DNA of 64,000 nt from assembly GCA_040757715.1 (NCBI GenBank), contig JBFLWS010000006.1:124001-188000 (forward strand). The letters are read 5' to 3'. Positions 7,086 to 24,667 of the stretch are shown piece after piece. Source of the DNA: CAIMFV01 sp040757715 (GTDB lineage Bacteria; Pseudomonadota; Alphaproteobacteria; Caulobacterales; Caulobacteraceae). The notes under the pieces were generated by a model. The model was not told the DNA's origin. It did not search any database and was given only the letters and a program-made list of their open reading frames with translations. Position numbers and translations under genes: made by a program. How positions within the stretch are numbered: position 1 is the stretch's first letter; the number at the start of each line of letters is the position of its first letter.

Positions 7086-9293
7086 TTAGGCCTTCACCAG
7101 GGGCAGGCTCGACACCGGCTGGCCGGTGAGGGCGAGCATGGCGTTGGCCACGGCCGCCATCACCACCGGCGTGCCGGGCTCGCCGACGCCTGTGGGATGA
7201 TTGCCGGAGGGGACGATGAACACCTCGACCTCCGGGGCTTCGTTGTGGCGCAGCACCCGGTGCGTATCGAAATTGGTCTGCTGCACCAGGCCGTCCTTCA
7301 GCGTCACCGCGCCGAACAGCAGGGCCGAGAGGCCGTAACAAACCCCGCCTTCCATCTGGGCGCGGATCTGGTCAGGCGCCACGGCCACGCCGCAGTCGAT
7401 GGCGCACCAGACCTTGCGCACCTTGGGTTCGCCGCCCACCAGCTTCACCTCGGCCACATTGGCCACCACCGAGCCGAAGCTCTCATGCACGGCCACGCCC
7501 CGGACCCAACCGTCCTTCAGCGGCTTGCCGCCCCAGCCCGACTTCTCCACCACCAGGTCGAGCACGCCGATGTGCCGGTCGGCCTTGGCCTTCTGATAGA
7601 GGGCGCGGCGATACGCCGCCGGGTCCTTGTTGGCGGCGCGGGCGAGCTGGTCGATGGTGTGCTCCATGGCCAGCGCCGTGTGCGTCGCCCCCACCGAGCG
7701 CCACCAGGAGCCGCTCACCGCGGTCTTCGGGTTGAAGACCTGGGCGTCCACATTGGGCGCGGCCTCCAGATAGGGCGAGCCAAGGGCCCCCTCCACGGAG
7801 GAGCTATCCACGCCCTTCTTCACCATCATGCCCTCGAAGGGCGTGCCCTTGGTGTAGGACTGCACCACGATGCGATGCTTCCAGGCGGCGGGGAAGCCGT
7901 CCTTGTCCAGGGCCACCGCGATGGCGTGATGGGCCAGCGGGCGGTACTTGCCGCCGGTCATGTCGTCCTCGCGGGTCCACACGAGCTTCACCGGCCGGCC
8001 CTTGCCCACGTGCTTGGCCACCTGCACCGCCTCGACCACGTAGTCGCTGTCCAGGGTGGAGCGCCGTCCAAACGAGCCGCCGGCGTAGAGGGTCTCGATC
8101 TCCACCGACCCCGGCAGGGCGCCCACGGCGAGGCCGACGTTCAGCTGATCAAAGCTGTGGCCCTGACAGGCGAAGGTGAGCTTCACCCTATTGCCGTCCA
8201 CCTGAGCCACGCAGTTCATCGGCTCCATAGTGGCGTGAGCGAGGAAGGGGAAATCGTAAGCTGCCTCGACGGTCGGCTTGGCCGCGGCCGAGGCGTCGCC
8301 CTTGGCGGTGAAGGCGACCCACTTCTCGCCCTCCATGCCCGGCGCAGTCCCACCCGCGGCGATCTTCTTGTAGTCGGCCAGCATCTGGTCGGAGGAACGG
8401 GTTTCGGCCTTGGCGTCGTCCCATTCCACCTTCAGGGCGTCGCGGCCCTTCTTGGCAGCCCACACGCCCTCGGCGATCACGGCGACGCCGGTGGGGATCT
8501 GGAACACATCCACCACGCCCTTGACCTTCTTAGCGTCGGTGGCGTCGAAGCTCTTCACCTTGCCGCCGAAACGGGGCGAATGCGCCACCAGGGCGGTGAG
8601 CATGCCGGGCAGATAGACGTCCTGGGTATAGCGCGCCGCGCCGATGGACTTGTCGAGGCTGTCCTTGCGCCGCACCCGGTCGGTGCCGATGAGGGTGAAG
8701 GTCTTGGGATCCTTCAATACCGGGCTCTGCGGCGGCGTCACCTTGGACGCGGCGACCAGCAGATCCCCGAACCCGGCCGTCTTGCCCGACTTGTGGCTGA
8801 CCACCCCGTCCTTCACCGTGATCTCGCCCGCCGGAACCTTCCACTCGTCGGCGGCGGCCTCTACGAACATGGCCCGCGCCGCAGCGCCCGCCTTGCGCAG
8901 TTGGTCCCAGCTGTTGTTGACCCCGGACGAGCCGCCGGTGGCCTGAGCCCCGAACAACAGGTTGGCGTAGAGCTTGGCGTTGGCGGGGGCGTGCTTCACC
9001 TTCAACTTGGACCAGTCGGCGTCCAGCTCCTCGGCCACGATGGCGGCGAGGCCGGCGTGGGTGCCCTGCCCCATCTCCTGGTGCTTGTTCATCACCGTCA
9101 CCGACCCGTCCGGATCGATACGGATGAAGGCGCCGAAGGGGCCGAGCTCGGGCTTATGTCCGCCGAAGCTCAGCACATCGCCCATGGAGCAGCCCACCAT
9201 GAGCGAACCGCCCGCGAGGGTCGCGCCGATCAGCAGGCCGCGCCGGGTGGCGTCGACGGCGCCTTGGGATGCGATCTTTTCAAGCTTGGTCAT
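7086..9293 (-). CDS. Molybdopterin-binding large subunit of xanthine dehydrogenase family (IorB-like)
   Basis: 735 residues, the size usual for the isoquinoline 1-oxidoreductase beta-subunit type. The N-terminus has a twin-arginine signal (TRRGLLIGATLAGGSLMVGC), which places the holoenzyme outside the cytoplasm or on the outer face of the inner membrane. Cofactor-binding segments include NKHQEMGQGTHAGLA, GSFGRRSTLDSDYV and WWRSVGATHTALAMEH, and the C-terminal GVGEPGTPVV holds the catalytic glutamate that acts as base in hydroxylation. The start has a GGGGAGGG site. It lies 15 bp after the [2Fe-2S] subunit gene in the same operon. The substrate (aldehyde or N-heterocycle) cannot be told from sequence. 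Confidence 0.92.
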   Translation of the reverse strand: MTKLEKIASQGAVDATRRGLLIGATLAGGSLMVGCSMGDVLSFGGHKPELGPFGAFIRIDPDGSVTVMNKHQEMGQGTHAGLAAIVAEELDADWSKLKVKHAPANAKLYANLLFGAQATGGSSGVNNSWDQLRKAGAAARAMFVEAAADEWKVPAGEITVKDGVVSHKSGKTAGFGDLLVAASKVTPPQSPVLKDPKTFTLIGTDRVRRKDSLDKSIGAARYTQDVYLPGMLTALVAHSPRFGGKVKSFDATDAKKVKGVVDVFQIPTGVAVIAEGVWAAKKGRDALKVEWDDAKAETRSSDQMLADYKKIAAGGTAPGMEGEKWVAFTAKGDASAAAKPTVEAAYDFPFLAHATMEPMNCVAQVDGNRVKLTFACQGHSFDQLNVGLAVGALPGSVEIETLYAGGSFGRRSTLDSDYVVEAVQVAKHVGKGRPVKLVWTREDDMTGGKYRPLAHHAIAVALDKDGFPAAWKHRIVVQSYTKGTPFEGMMVKKGVDSSSVEGALGSPYLEAAPNVDAQVFNPKTAVSGSWWRSVGATHTALAMEHTIDQLARAANKDPAAYRRALYQKAKADRHIGVLDLVVEKSGWGGKPLKDGWVRGVAVHESFGSVVANVAEVKLVGGEPKVRKVWCAIDCGVAVAPDQIRAQMEGGVCYGLSALLFGAVTLKDGLVQQTNFDTHRVLRHNEAPEVEVFIVPSGNHPTGVGEPGTPVVMAAVANAMLALTGQPVSSLPLVKA

Positions 9294-9308
9294 GATCCGC
9301 CCTCCCCT

Positions 9309-9776
9309 TTAGGCCTTGGCGCCGGCGGGCGCCTGGCCGCTGGCGTCCTTGATGGCGGCGTGCACGCGCTGATAGGTCCCGCAGCGGCAGATGTTGCCAG
9401 CCATGGCCGCGTCGATCTGGGCGTCCGAGGGTTTGGGCGTCTTGGCGAGCAGCGCCGCCGCCGACATGATCTGGCCCGACTGGCAATAGCCGCACTGGGG
9501 CACGTCGTGCTTCACCCAGGCCGCCTGCACCGGATGCTCGGCGTTGAGCCCCTCGATGGTGGTGATCTTCGCCCCGGCGAGCCCGCCCACGGGCGTCTGG
9601 CAGGAGCGCACCGCCTCGCCATTCACATGCACGGTGCAGGCGCCGCACTGGGCGACGCCGCAGCCATACTTGGTCCCGGTGAGGTGCAGCTCATCTCGCA
9701 GCACCCACAGGAGCGGCGTATCAGCCTCGGCCGCCACCTGACGGTCCTGGCCGTTGATATTGAGGGATATCGTCAC
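9309..9776 (-). CDS. [2Fe-2S] small subunit of molybdenum hydroxylase (IorA-like)
   Basis: 155 residues from GTG 9776, which has an excellent GGGGAGGAG site; an open extension of 12 codons upstream has none. The N-terminal plant-ferredoxin domain binds one [2Fe-2S] through CGVAQCGACTVH plus a later Cys. The C-terminal helical domain binds the second cluster through CGYCQSGQI and CRCGTY. It passes electrons from the molybdenum centre of the large subunit encoded directly downstream. The small subunit has no signal of its own and would be carried through the Tat system with its Tat-bearing partner, as is usual for this subfamily. Confidence 0.93.
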   Translation of the reverse strand: MTISLNINGQDRQVAAEADTPLLWVLRDELHLTGTKYGCGVAQCGACTVHVNGEAVRSCQTPVGGLAGAKITTIEGLNAEHPVQAAWVKHDVPQCGYCQSGQIMSAAALLAKTPKPSDAQIDAAMAGNICRCGTYQRVHAAIKDASGQAPAGAKA

Positions 9777-9883
9777 GCGGCTCCTCCCCAGGACGCTCTT
9801 AACGGTGTTCACATTCTACTGCGAACCGCTCGCGTGGCTAGTCCCCGAGGTGGGCCGACCGGGCAGCGGAAGCCGCCCCAAAC

Positions 9884-9917
9884 AAAAAAGCGCGACGCTG
9901 TCGCCAGCGCCGCGCTT
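9884..9917 (-). terminator. Intrinsic terminator of rpoBC
   Basis: On the minus strand the arms AAGCGCGGCGCTG and CAGCGTCGCGCTT (13 bp, one G-U pair) enclose a 4-nt loop and run straight into a stretch of six T. It lies about 30 bp after the rpoC stop and has the classic form of a Rho-independent terminator. Confidence 0.92.
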
Positions 9918-9948
9918 CTCATGACTTAGGGCATGAACGCCCGAAGGC

Positions 9949-14154
<4,206 letters not shown>

Positions 14155-14246
14155 CGAAGTTCCTTTTGCGGCCTCGGCCGCGAAATTCAGGGAGAGAATG
14201 GATCGGCGGGGAAGCGCCCTAGCCGTCCGGCCAGGGCGCGGGGCGC

Positions 14247-18323
<4,077 letters not shown>

Positions 18324-18658
18324 CTATGTTTCCCTGCGCCGGGCCGGACCCGGTGTGTTGCCTGACTCGCGCCGACGAAGGCCGGCGACGAGCGATCCTA
18401 GCGTCCACCCTCAAGGCGCCCCGAACGGGGGCCGGACGCTGGAATGTCTTTCACGCGTCCATCGGACGCACGAAAGCGCTCCTTCGCATGGGTCGGAGGG
18501 CGACGGACCCTGCCTCGGAGCGTGTGCAATTAGAGTCGCGTGGTGTACGGACTCGATTTTTGCGGAACACGCCATTTAGGCGATCCGCGGGGACAAGGAA
18601 AGCCCCAACCGCCGCTTTTTCACGATTAATTCAGCCTGAAGGCGGGGATAGATGGCCC
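18324..18658 (-). promoter_or_regulatory. rpoB leader/promoter region with alternating complementary hexamers
   Basis: A 335-bp gap between the hybrid kinase and rpoB with no gene. On the minus (transcript) strand there are, in order, GCGTCC (18464-18469), GGACGC (18455-18460), GCGTCC (18434-18439) and GGACGC (18401-18406). Segments 1:2 and 3:4 can pair, or 2:3 can pair instead, as in switching leaders. A further hairpin GCCCC-CGTTC-GGGGC lies between segments 3 and 4. No convincing -35/-10 pair was identified. Confidence 0.4.
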
Positions 18659-21238
18659 CTACGCCGCCCCATCCAGGCTCACCGGCTGGGCGAAGCCGCC
18701 GCCGGCGGTCACCGCCGCCAGGGTGGAGACCAGCTCCTCGGCGGAGATCGGTTTGGTCAGATGCAGGTCTGCGCCGCACTCGAAGCTCGCCCGGACGTGC
18801 TCGTCGAGGGCGTTGGCGGTGAGCATCACCACCGGCGTGCGCGGCGAACCGTCGGCGCGCTCCATGTCCCGCAGCCGGCGCGTGGCCTCGATGCCGTCCA
18901 TTTCCGGCATCTGCATGTCCATCAGCACGGCGTCATAGTGCTGGGCGGCGAAGCGCTCCAGCGCCTGGGCGCCGTTGGCGACGATGTCCAGCTGGACGCC
19001 GAACGGCTCCAGGATGATCTGCACCACCTTCTGATTGGTGGGATGGTCCTCGGCCAGCAGCACGCGCAGGTGCGAGAGATCGCTCGCCTTGGCGGCAGGT
19101 TCCGTCGCCGCCGAAGGTTCTGCCGCCGCACGCGGCAGGGGAACGAGCACCTCGAACTGCGAGCCCACGCCGGGGGTGGAGGTGGCGACGATCCGCCCAC
19201 CCATCAGCTCCACCAAGGCGCGGCTGATGGCGAGGCCGAGGCCCGTACCGCCAAATCGGCGACGGATGGAGGAATCGGCCTGCTCGAAGCGGCGGAACAG
19301 CCGCTCGCTGGTGGCCGCGTCGAAGCCGATGCCGGTGTCGGCGACGCTGAACACCAGCATCTCGTCATCGAGGCGCGCGCGCAGCTTCACCGCGCCCCGC
19401 TCGGTGAATTTCACCGCGTTGGACAGGAGATTGGACAGCACCTGGGTGATACGCACCGTGTCACCGCGATAAGCGCCCAGCGCGTCCAGCTCTACGTGCC
19501 AGAGCAGTTGCAGGCCCTTGGCCTCGGCCGCCGCGCGGTGCAGCTCGCCGATGCGTCGCACAAGATCTTTCAGATCGAACACCTCGTCCGACAACACCAC
19601 CTCGCCAGCCTCGATCTTGGAGAAGTCGAGCACGTCGGACAGCACCTTTTCCAGCAGCCGACCCGAGGAAACGATCAAGTCGCCGAGTTCTCGATCCTTG
19701 GCCGCGGTCTGGCGCGCCGCCAGGGCCTGCGACACCGCGATGATGCCGTTCAGGGGCGTGCGCAGTTCGTGGCTCATATTGGCGAGGAAACGCGATTTCT
19801 CGTTGGTGGCGCGCTCCAGCTCGGCCGTGCGCTCGCGCACGCGCGTCTCCAGTGAATTGAGCGCCTCGTCGGCGCGCTTGCGTTCGTCGCGCAGGGCCCG
19901 GGCCAAGGCGCCGATCTCGTCCATGCGCTGTTCGACGAGCCGCGCGCCCTCCATTGTACGCGGCGTGTCGCACTGGCTGGCCAGCTGTTCCAGCGGCCGC
20001 ACCACCGCCCGGCGGGCGTAGAACAGGATGAGGCCGGTCTGCGCCGCCGCCGCCAACAGTCCGATCACCAGCACGAACGACGCCGACTTGGCGGCTGCAG
20101 TGATCACGGCGCTGCGCGGATAGACCAGCAGGTAGTACCAGTTCGGCCCCTTGAGCTTGGAATAGGCGATCAGTTGGCGGCCGTCCGAAGACGGCGTGAC
20201 GCCATAGTCGGCGTTGCGCGACGACAGGTCGTGGGCCAGCCGCTTCAGCTCCGTAGGGCTCAGCGGATCGTGTCGAGCCACGGCCGGCACGACGCGCGGG
20301 GGCCCGCTCACCGTGGCGCCGTTGCGGGTCATGATCATGCCGGTGGCGTCCGGCAGCGGATTGTCCACGGCCGCGGTCAGAAAGCCGGAAAGGTCGATCG
20401 AGGAGCCGAACGCGCCGACATAGCGCCCCTCGATATAGGCCGGAGTCATGCAGGCCGTGCCCTGCCGGGGGCCGGTGGTGTCCTGAACCAGGCGCTGCAG
20501 ATCGGTGCAGACGGTGGCCCGCGTCGGATCGTTCTCCGGCGAGACCAGATTGGCCATGGCGAACTTGGACACGTCCAGATTCGCCGGGGCAGTATGCCGG
20601 TAGAACATCAGTCGATCGGGTCTGTCCGGCGCGAACATGACCAGGCGCGCGACCGGCGGCATAAAGAAATAAATGTTGTCGTATTGCGCGCGCGCCGCCA
20701 CACCCACGGCCGCCACCACCGGGAAGACTGAGGCCAGCAACCGGCGATCGTCGACGGTCAGGGTTTGCGGCTGGGTGATGAGCGCGCCCATGCCATAGAC
20801 ATGGTCGCCGTCCTCTTCCATCACGCCGTCGAAGTCGGCGTCCTTGGACCGGCGCGAGCCATCCGGGCGCAAGGGGTAATATTCGTTGAACAGGCGTTCG
20901 GCGACAGCAGGGGGCGCCAGGCGCATGCGCCATTGCAGCTCCCGGCTGGCGGCCTCGTGCAAAGCCGTCAGATTGGAGAAGCGCCGCTCCACATTGGCCG
21001 AGCGCTCGCGCACATAGTCGGCGAGGAAGGTCACTTCCTGCTTCGCCAATCCCTGCTGGAAGGCGAAGAACGCCGCCACCGTCGCCAGCAGCGTGATGCC
21101 CAAGGCGTACATGCCGATCCGGATCAGGAAATCGCGGGAGAGAGAGGATTTCGCCATGGTCGCCAGTAGTGTCCAGCGTCCAGAATAGGCGGGAAGCCTT
21201 GAAACAGTATTACCCAATCGCTTGCGAACGCGGCTCAT
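18659..21238 (-). CDS. Hybrid sensor histidine kinase/response regulator with periplasmic sensor domain
   Basis: 859 residues from the longest start; Met28 (21157) fits better, as it begins just before the first membrane helix. Neither start has a clear ribosome site. The order is TM1 (about 38-60), a ~310-residue periplasmic sensor domain resembling double-Cache, TM2 (about 388-410), a HAMP-like coiled coil, HisKA with the phospho-histidine in NMSHELRTPLNG (about residue 490), an HATPase domain (SNLLSNAVKFT, DTGIGF, GGTGLGLAIS), and a C-terminal receiver with the phospho-acceptor Asp in LMDMQMPEMDG (about 774) and the conserved Lys in LTKPIS. It is membrane-bound, and no separate response regulator lies nearby, so the phosphorelay partner and ligand are unknown. 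Confidence 0.93.
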   Translation of the reverse strand: MSRVRKRLGNTVSRLPAYSGRWTLLATMAKSSLSRDFLIRIGMYALGITLLATVAAFFAFQQGLAKQEVTFLADYVRERSANVERRFSNLTALHEAASRELQWRMRLAPPAVAERLFNEYYPLRPDGSRRSKDADFDGVMEEDGDHVYGMGALITQPQTLTVDDRRLLASVFPVVAAVGVAARAQYDNIYFFMPPVARLVMFAPDRPDRLMFYRHTAPANLDVSKFAMANLVSPENDPTRATVCTDLQRLVQDTTGPRQGTACMTPAYIEGRYVGAFGSSIDLSGFLTAAVDNPLPDATGMIMTRNGATVSGPPRVVPAVARHDPLSPTELKRLAHDLSSRNADYGVTPSSDGRQLIAYSKLKGPNWYYLLVYPRSAVITAAAKSASFVLVIGLLAAAAQTGLILFYARRAVVRPLEQLASQCDTPRTMEGARLVEQRMDEIGALARALRDERKRADEALNSLETRVRERTAELERATNEKSRFLANMSHELRTPLNGIIAVSQALAARQTAAKDRELGDLIVSSGRLLEKVLSDVLDFSKIEAGEVVLSDEVFDLKDLVRRIGELHRAAAEAKGLQLLWHVELDALGAYRGDTVRITQVLSNLLSNAVKFTERGAVKLRARLDDEMLVFSVADTGIGFDAATSERLFRRFEQADSSIRRRFGGTGLGLAISRALVELMGGRIVATSTPGVGSQFEVLVPLPRAAAEPSAATEPAAKASDLSHLRVLLAEDHPTNQKVVQIILEPFGVQLDIVANGAQALERFAAQHYDAVLMDMQMPEMDGIEATRRLRDMERADGSPRTPVVMLTANALDEHVRASFECGADLHLTKPISAEELVSTLAAVTAGGGFAQPVSLDGAA

Positions 21239-21385
21239 GCGCGCGCGCCAAGATGAACCGCGCCTAACATTTTCGGTTCAAGCGCCAGTCATGTGGTATG
21301 GTTAACCTGCGCTACACACGGTGGATCAGGAGGAGGTCAGGAACTCAATCCTGCCAGTCGTGCAAATTCAACAGGAGGGACTTCC

Positions 21386-21796
21386 ATGTCGACCAAGTCT
21401 GTTGCGTTAGGTGCGTTCGTGCTCGCCACCTGTCTATCTTCGGCGGCGTTCGCCGGCGATCAGCCCATTAATCCCGCGGTCAATCCAAATATTGCTCGCC
21501 AAATCCCGGGTGGTCTTTGGGATCCGTCCCTGAGCATGTGTCCGGCCGGCTGGGTGGCCAATCCTGCACATATCGACCCCAACAATCCCTATGGGCAGAG
21601 CTACACCTGCACCGGCCCGCGGATCGTGTGCAATCGCTACTTCAAGCCGGTGCCGCCCATTGTGGGGTCCGTCCCCGGCACAGCGCCTCCGGGTCAGTTC
21701 GCCATCCCCACCAACTTCTACGGGTCGCCGGTGATCATCCTGCCCAATGGGCACATGCAATACACCTGCGCCGAGCCGCCGCCCCCGCCGCGCTAA
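21386..21796 (+). CDS. Small secreted cysteine-containing protein
   Basis: 136 residues. The ATG at 21386 follows a strong AGGAGGGACTTCC; an open frame from 21293 is rejected. A Sec signal peptide (VALGAFVLATCLSSAAFA) precedes a ~112-residue mature protein with four cysteines (SMCPAGW, SYTCTG, RIVCNRY, QYTCAEP), enough for two disulfides, many Pro, Gly and Asn, and a proline-run C-terminus. It is probably a periplasmic or outer-surface protein. No family is recognised. It is transcribed divergently from the hybrid kinase, sharing a ~150-bp intergenic region. Confidence 0.75.
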   Translation: MSTKSVALGAFVLATCLSSAAFAGDQPINPAVNPNIARQIPGGLWDPSLSMCPAGWVANPAHIDPNNPYGQSYTCTGPRIVCNRYFKPVPPIVGSVPGTAPPGQFAIPTNFYGSPVIILPNGHMQYTCAEPPPPPR

Positions 21797-21873
21797 ACGC
21801 CGCCCGGGTTTAGACGAATGCGCCGGCGGGGAGCCCTCCTCGCCGGCGAATCTTTTTGGCGTATCAGTCTGAG

Positions 21874-23022
21874 TCAGGCCGCCGCGGGCTTCAGCGCCTC
21901 GAACGGCAGATGGATGCCGCACTCCTCCCGCGCCTCGTCAGCCCAGCGGCCGGAACGGTCGCCCGCCCCGCCGGCGCTCGGCTTGGTGCAGGGCCAGCAG
22001 CCGATGGAACTGTAGCCGCCCTCCACCAAGGGATGGCGCGGCAGGTTATTGGCCTCGAAATAGGCCTCCACCTGCTCGGCGGTCCAATTGGCCAGCGGGT
22101 TCACCTTCACCTGGCCGTCCTGCACCTCGAACACCGGCAGGTGCAGCCGTCCGCCGCCGTGCAGGCGCTTGCGGCCGGTGATCATGGCGTCGAAGTCGCC
22201 GCGCACGCGGGCCAGCGGCCGCACCTTGCGCAGGGCGCAGCAGGCGTCGGTATCCTTGGCCCACAGATTTCCGTCGGCGTCCTCAGCGGCGGCTTCCGCC
22301 ACGTCAGGCGTCAAGATGCGCACGTCGGTGAGGCCAAGGCGCTTCACCAGGGCGTCGCGATACTGCAGCGTGGGGGCGAAGTGGCGGTCCGTGTCCAGGA
22401 ACACCACCGGCGTGGCGGGATCGATCTTCGACACCAGGTGCAAGATGATCGCCGCCTCGGCCCCGAAGGACGACAGCACGGCGATGCGCCCCTCGAAGGC
22501 GTCGCGGATGGCCGCCTCCAGGATCGCCGCCGCCGGGGCTGTGCGGAACTGGGCGTTGAGCCGCTTCACCCGATCGGCGGGCGCCTCGGTGAGATGCCGC
22601 TCGCGCCGCAGCTGCCACACCGGCGCGGCGGACCTCGCCGTGGGCTGGTAGTTCAGGCTGAAGGTGGACAAGGCCTTGGTCCACTCGCCCTCCACCGCGT
22701 CGTCGTTCAGCGCCACGGCGTCGAAGCCCACCCGCTTCAGGTGCTGGGCCTGGTCGGGCAGAAGGTCGCCCGTGGCGATGAGCTCGCCCTCATAGCCTTG
22801 CTCGCGCAGCTGAGCGGCGAGGGAGAGGCCGCGCCCGTCGCGAAAGGCGGGGAACTCCACCACCACCCGCTCCAAGGCGCCAAGGTGCGGCTTCAAGCGC
22901 CCCGCCCCCACGTCGCCGCGCACGCGCAAGCCGCCGCCGTTGGCGCGGCCCTCGCCGGCCTCGAAGGACGACAGCTCGTCCGCATGAAAGTCCGCCAAGG
23001 CGGCGGTGTTAAGCAGCCTCAT
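21874..23022 (-). CDS. cysH: DUF934-CysH fusion: assimilatory APS reductase
   Basis: 382 residues from ATG 23022 (inside the end of cysI, 14-bp overlap). Residues 1-130 are a DUF934 domain (LGALERVVVEFPAFRDGRGL, QLREQGYEGELIATGDLLPD, RVGFDAVAL), normally a separate gene in this operon. Residues about 150-382 are a PAPS/APS reductase: SSFGAEAAIILHL binds the nucleotide, and the C-terminal EECGIHL holds the catalytic Cys. The cysteine pair CCALRK (about 258) and GCWPCT (about 341) form the [4Fe-4S] site that marks use of adenylyl-sulfate rather than PAPS. It makes sulfite for CysI, encoded just upstream. Confidence 0.92.
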   Translation of the reverse strand: MRLLNTAALADFHADELSSFEAGEGRANGGGLRVRGDVGAGRLKPHLGALERVVVEFPAFRDGRGLSLAAQLREQGYEGELIATGDLLPDQAQHLKRVGFDAVALNDDAVEGEWTKALSTFSLNYQPTARSAAPVWQLRRERHLTEAPADRVKRLNAQFRTAPAAAILEAAIRDAFEGRIAVLSSFGAEAAIILHLVSKIDPATPVVFLDTDRHFAPTLQYRDALVKRLGLTDVRILTPDVAEAAAEDADGNLWAKDTDACCALRKVRPLARVRGDFDAMITGRKRLHGGGRLHLPVFEVQDGQVKVNPLANWTAEQVEAYFEANNLPRHPLVEGGYSSIGCWPCTKPSAGGAGDRSGRWADEAREECGIHLPFEALKPAAA

Positions 23023-24667
23023 AGATGGCCTCCTTGAAGGGCTCCACGCCCAGGCGCCGCACGCAGTCGATGAAGCGTTCATCGCGGTTCTGGCGCAGCT
23101 GCAGGTAAAGCTTCAGCACCCGCTCGATGGCGGGGGCGACCTCGTTCGCCGGCACGCCCTTGCCGACGATCTCGCCGATGGCGGCGTGCTCATCCGGCGA
23201 GCCGCCAAGGGTGATCTGGTAGAACTCCTGGCCCTTCTTATCGACGCCGAGGATGCCGATGTGGCCCACATGGTGGTGCCCGCAGGCGTTGATGCAGCCC
23301 GACTGGTTGATGCGCACCTCGCCCACCTCGTCCTGGAAGTCGGGGTCGCCGAGCTGGCGCGAGATGGCCAGGGCCACAGGGATCGAGCGGGCGTTGGCGA
23401 GGCTGCAATAGTCGAGCCCCGGGCAGGAGATGATGTCGGTGGCGAGACCGGCGTTGGCGGTGGCGAGCCCGGCGAGGCTGAGCGCCGCCCATACCTCCGG
23501 CAGGTCGTCCAGCTTCACGTGCGGGAGGACGAGGTTCTGCTCATAGGTGGAGCGGATGTCGTCGAAGCCGAAGCGCTCGGCGATCTCGGCCGCCTGGTCG
23601 AGCTGGTCGGCGGTGATGTCGCCGGGCACTCCGTCCACCGGCTTCAGCGAAATGACCACGCTGGCGTAGCCGGGCTTCTTGTGCCGCTTCACGTTGTGGC
23701 GGGCGAAGCGGGCGAAGGCCGGGTTGGTCAGGTTGGCTTGATCGAAGGCCGCGCTCTTGGCTGGCTGAGCCGGCAGCACCGGGCCGTGAAAATAGGCGCG
23801 GATGCGGGCGAGCTCGGCCTCCGGCGGATTGAGATCATCCTTCGGGAGCGCGGCGAAGGTGTCTTCCACCTCGGCGCGGAAGGCCTCGACACCAATGGTC
23901 TGCAGCAGGATCTTGATGCGCGCCTTGTGGATGTTGTCGCGCCGACCGGCCAGATTATAGACCCGCAGGATCGCCGTCAGATAGGCGAGGATCTGCTCCG
24001 CCGGGACGAAGGGAGAGACCTCCTGGGCCAAGATCGGAATGCGCCCCTGCCCGCCCCCGGCGAACACCCGGAAGCCGAGCGCGCCGGCGGCGTTGCGGCG
24101 CAGTTCCAGCCCCACGTCGTGGGTGCGCATGGCCGCGCGGTCGTGCAGGCCGGCGATGACGGCGATCTTGAACTTGCGCGGCAGGAAGGAGAATTCCGGG
24201 TGGAAGGTGGACCACTGGCGGATCAGCTCGCACCACGGCCGCGGGTCCTCCACCTCGTCAGCGGCGGCGCCGGCGAAGGCGTCGGTGGTGACGTTGCGGA
24301 TGCAGTTGCCGCTGGTCTGGATGGCGTGCATCTCCACCTTGGCCAGCTCGCGCAGAATCTCCGGCACATCCACCAGCTTGGGCCAGTTGAACTGGATGTT
24401 GGTGCGGGTGGTGAAGTGGCCGTAGCCCTTGTCGAAGCGGCGGGCGATTTCGGCGAACTTGCGCAGGCGTCGACCGTTCAGCGCTCCATAGGGCACGGCG
24501 ACGCGCAGCATGTAGGCGTGCAGCTGCAGATAAAGCCCGTTCATCAGCCGCAGCGGCTTGAACTGGTCCTCGGTGAGGCGCCCGTCCAGGCGACGCTGCA
24601 CCTGGTCGCTGAACTCCGCGATCCGCTCGGCCACCAGCCGTTCGTCAAACTCGTCGTAGCGGTACAT
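23009..24667 (-). CDS. cysI: Sulfite reductase hemoprotein (nitrite/sulfite reductase family)
   Basis: 552 residues from ATG 24667, which shares one base with the stop of the DUF2849 gene (TGATG); a longer open frame to 24976 is arginine-rich shadow. It has two ferredoxin-like half domains and the siroheme/[4Fe-4S] site with the spacing C-x5-C (CPGLDYCSLA, about 413) and C-x3-C (GCINACGHHH, about 453). It reduces sulfite to sulfide with six electrons, probably from ferredoxin or a flavoprotein encoded elsewhere, as no CysJ is seen here. Siroheme comes from CysG in the same operon. Confidence 0.95.
   Translation of the reverse strand: MYRYDEFDERLVAERIAEFSDQVQRRLDGRLTEDQFKPLRLMNGLYLQLHAYMLRVAVPYGALNGRRLRKFAEIARRFDKGYGHFTTRTNIQFNWPKLVDVPEILRELAKVEMHAIQTSGNCIRNVTTDAFAGAAADEVEDPRPWCELIRQWSTFHPEFSFLPRKFKIAVIAGLHDRAAMRTHDVGLELRRNAAGALGFRVFAGGGQGRIPILAQEVSPFVPAEQILAYLTAILRVYNLAGRRDNIHKARIKILLQTIGVEAFRAEVEDTFAALPKDDLNPPEAELARIRAYFHGPVLPAQPAKSAAFDQANLTNPAFARFARHNVKRHKKPGYASVVISLKPVDGVPGDITADQLDQAAEIAERFGFDDIRSTYEQNLVLPHVKLDDLPEVWAALSLAGLATANAGLATDIISCPGLDYCSLANARSIPVALAISRQLGDPDFQDEVGEVRINQSGCINACGHHHVGHIGILGVDKKGQEFYQITLGGSPDEHAAIGEIVGKGVPANEVAPAIERVLKLYLQLRQNRDERFIDCVRRLGVEPFKEAIYEAA

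Noticed and set aside
7197..9929. A 910-codon open frame opposite the molybdenum hydroxylase genes
   Set aside because: Antisense shadow; both subunits on the minus strand have complete cofactor motifs and good ribosome sites.
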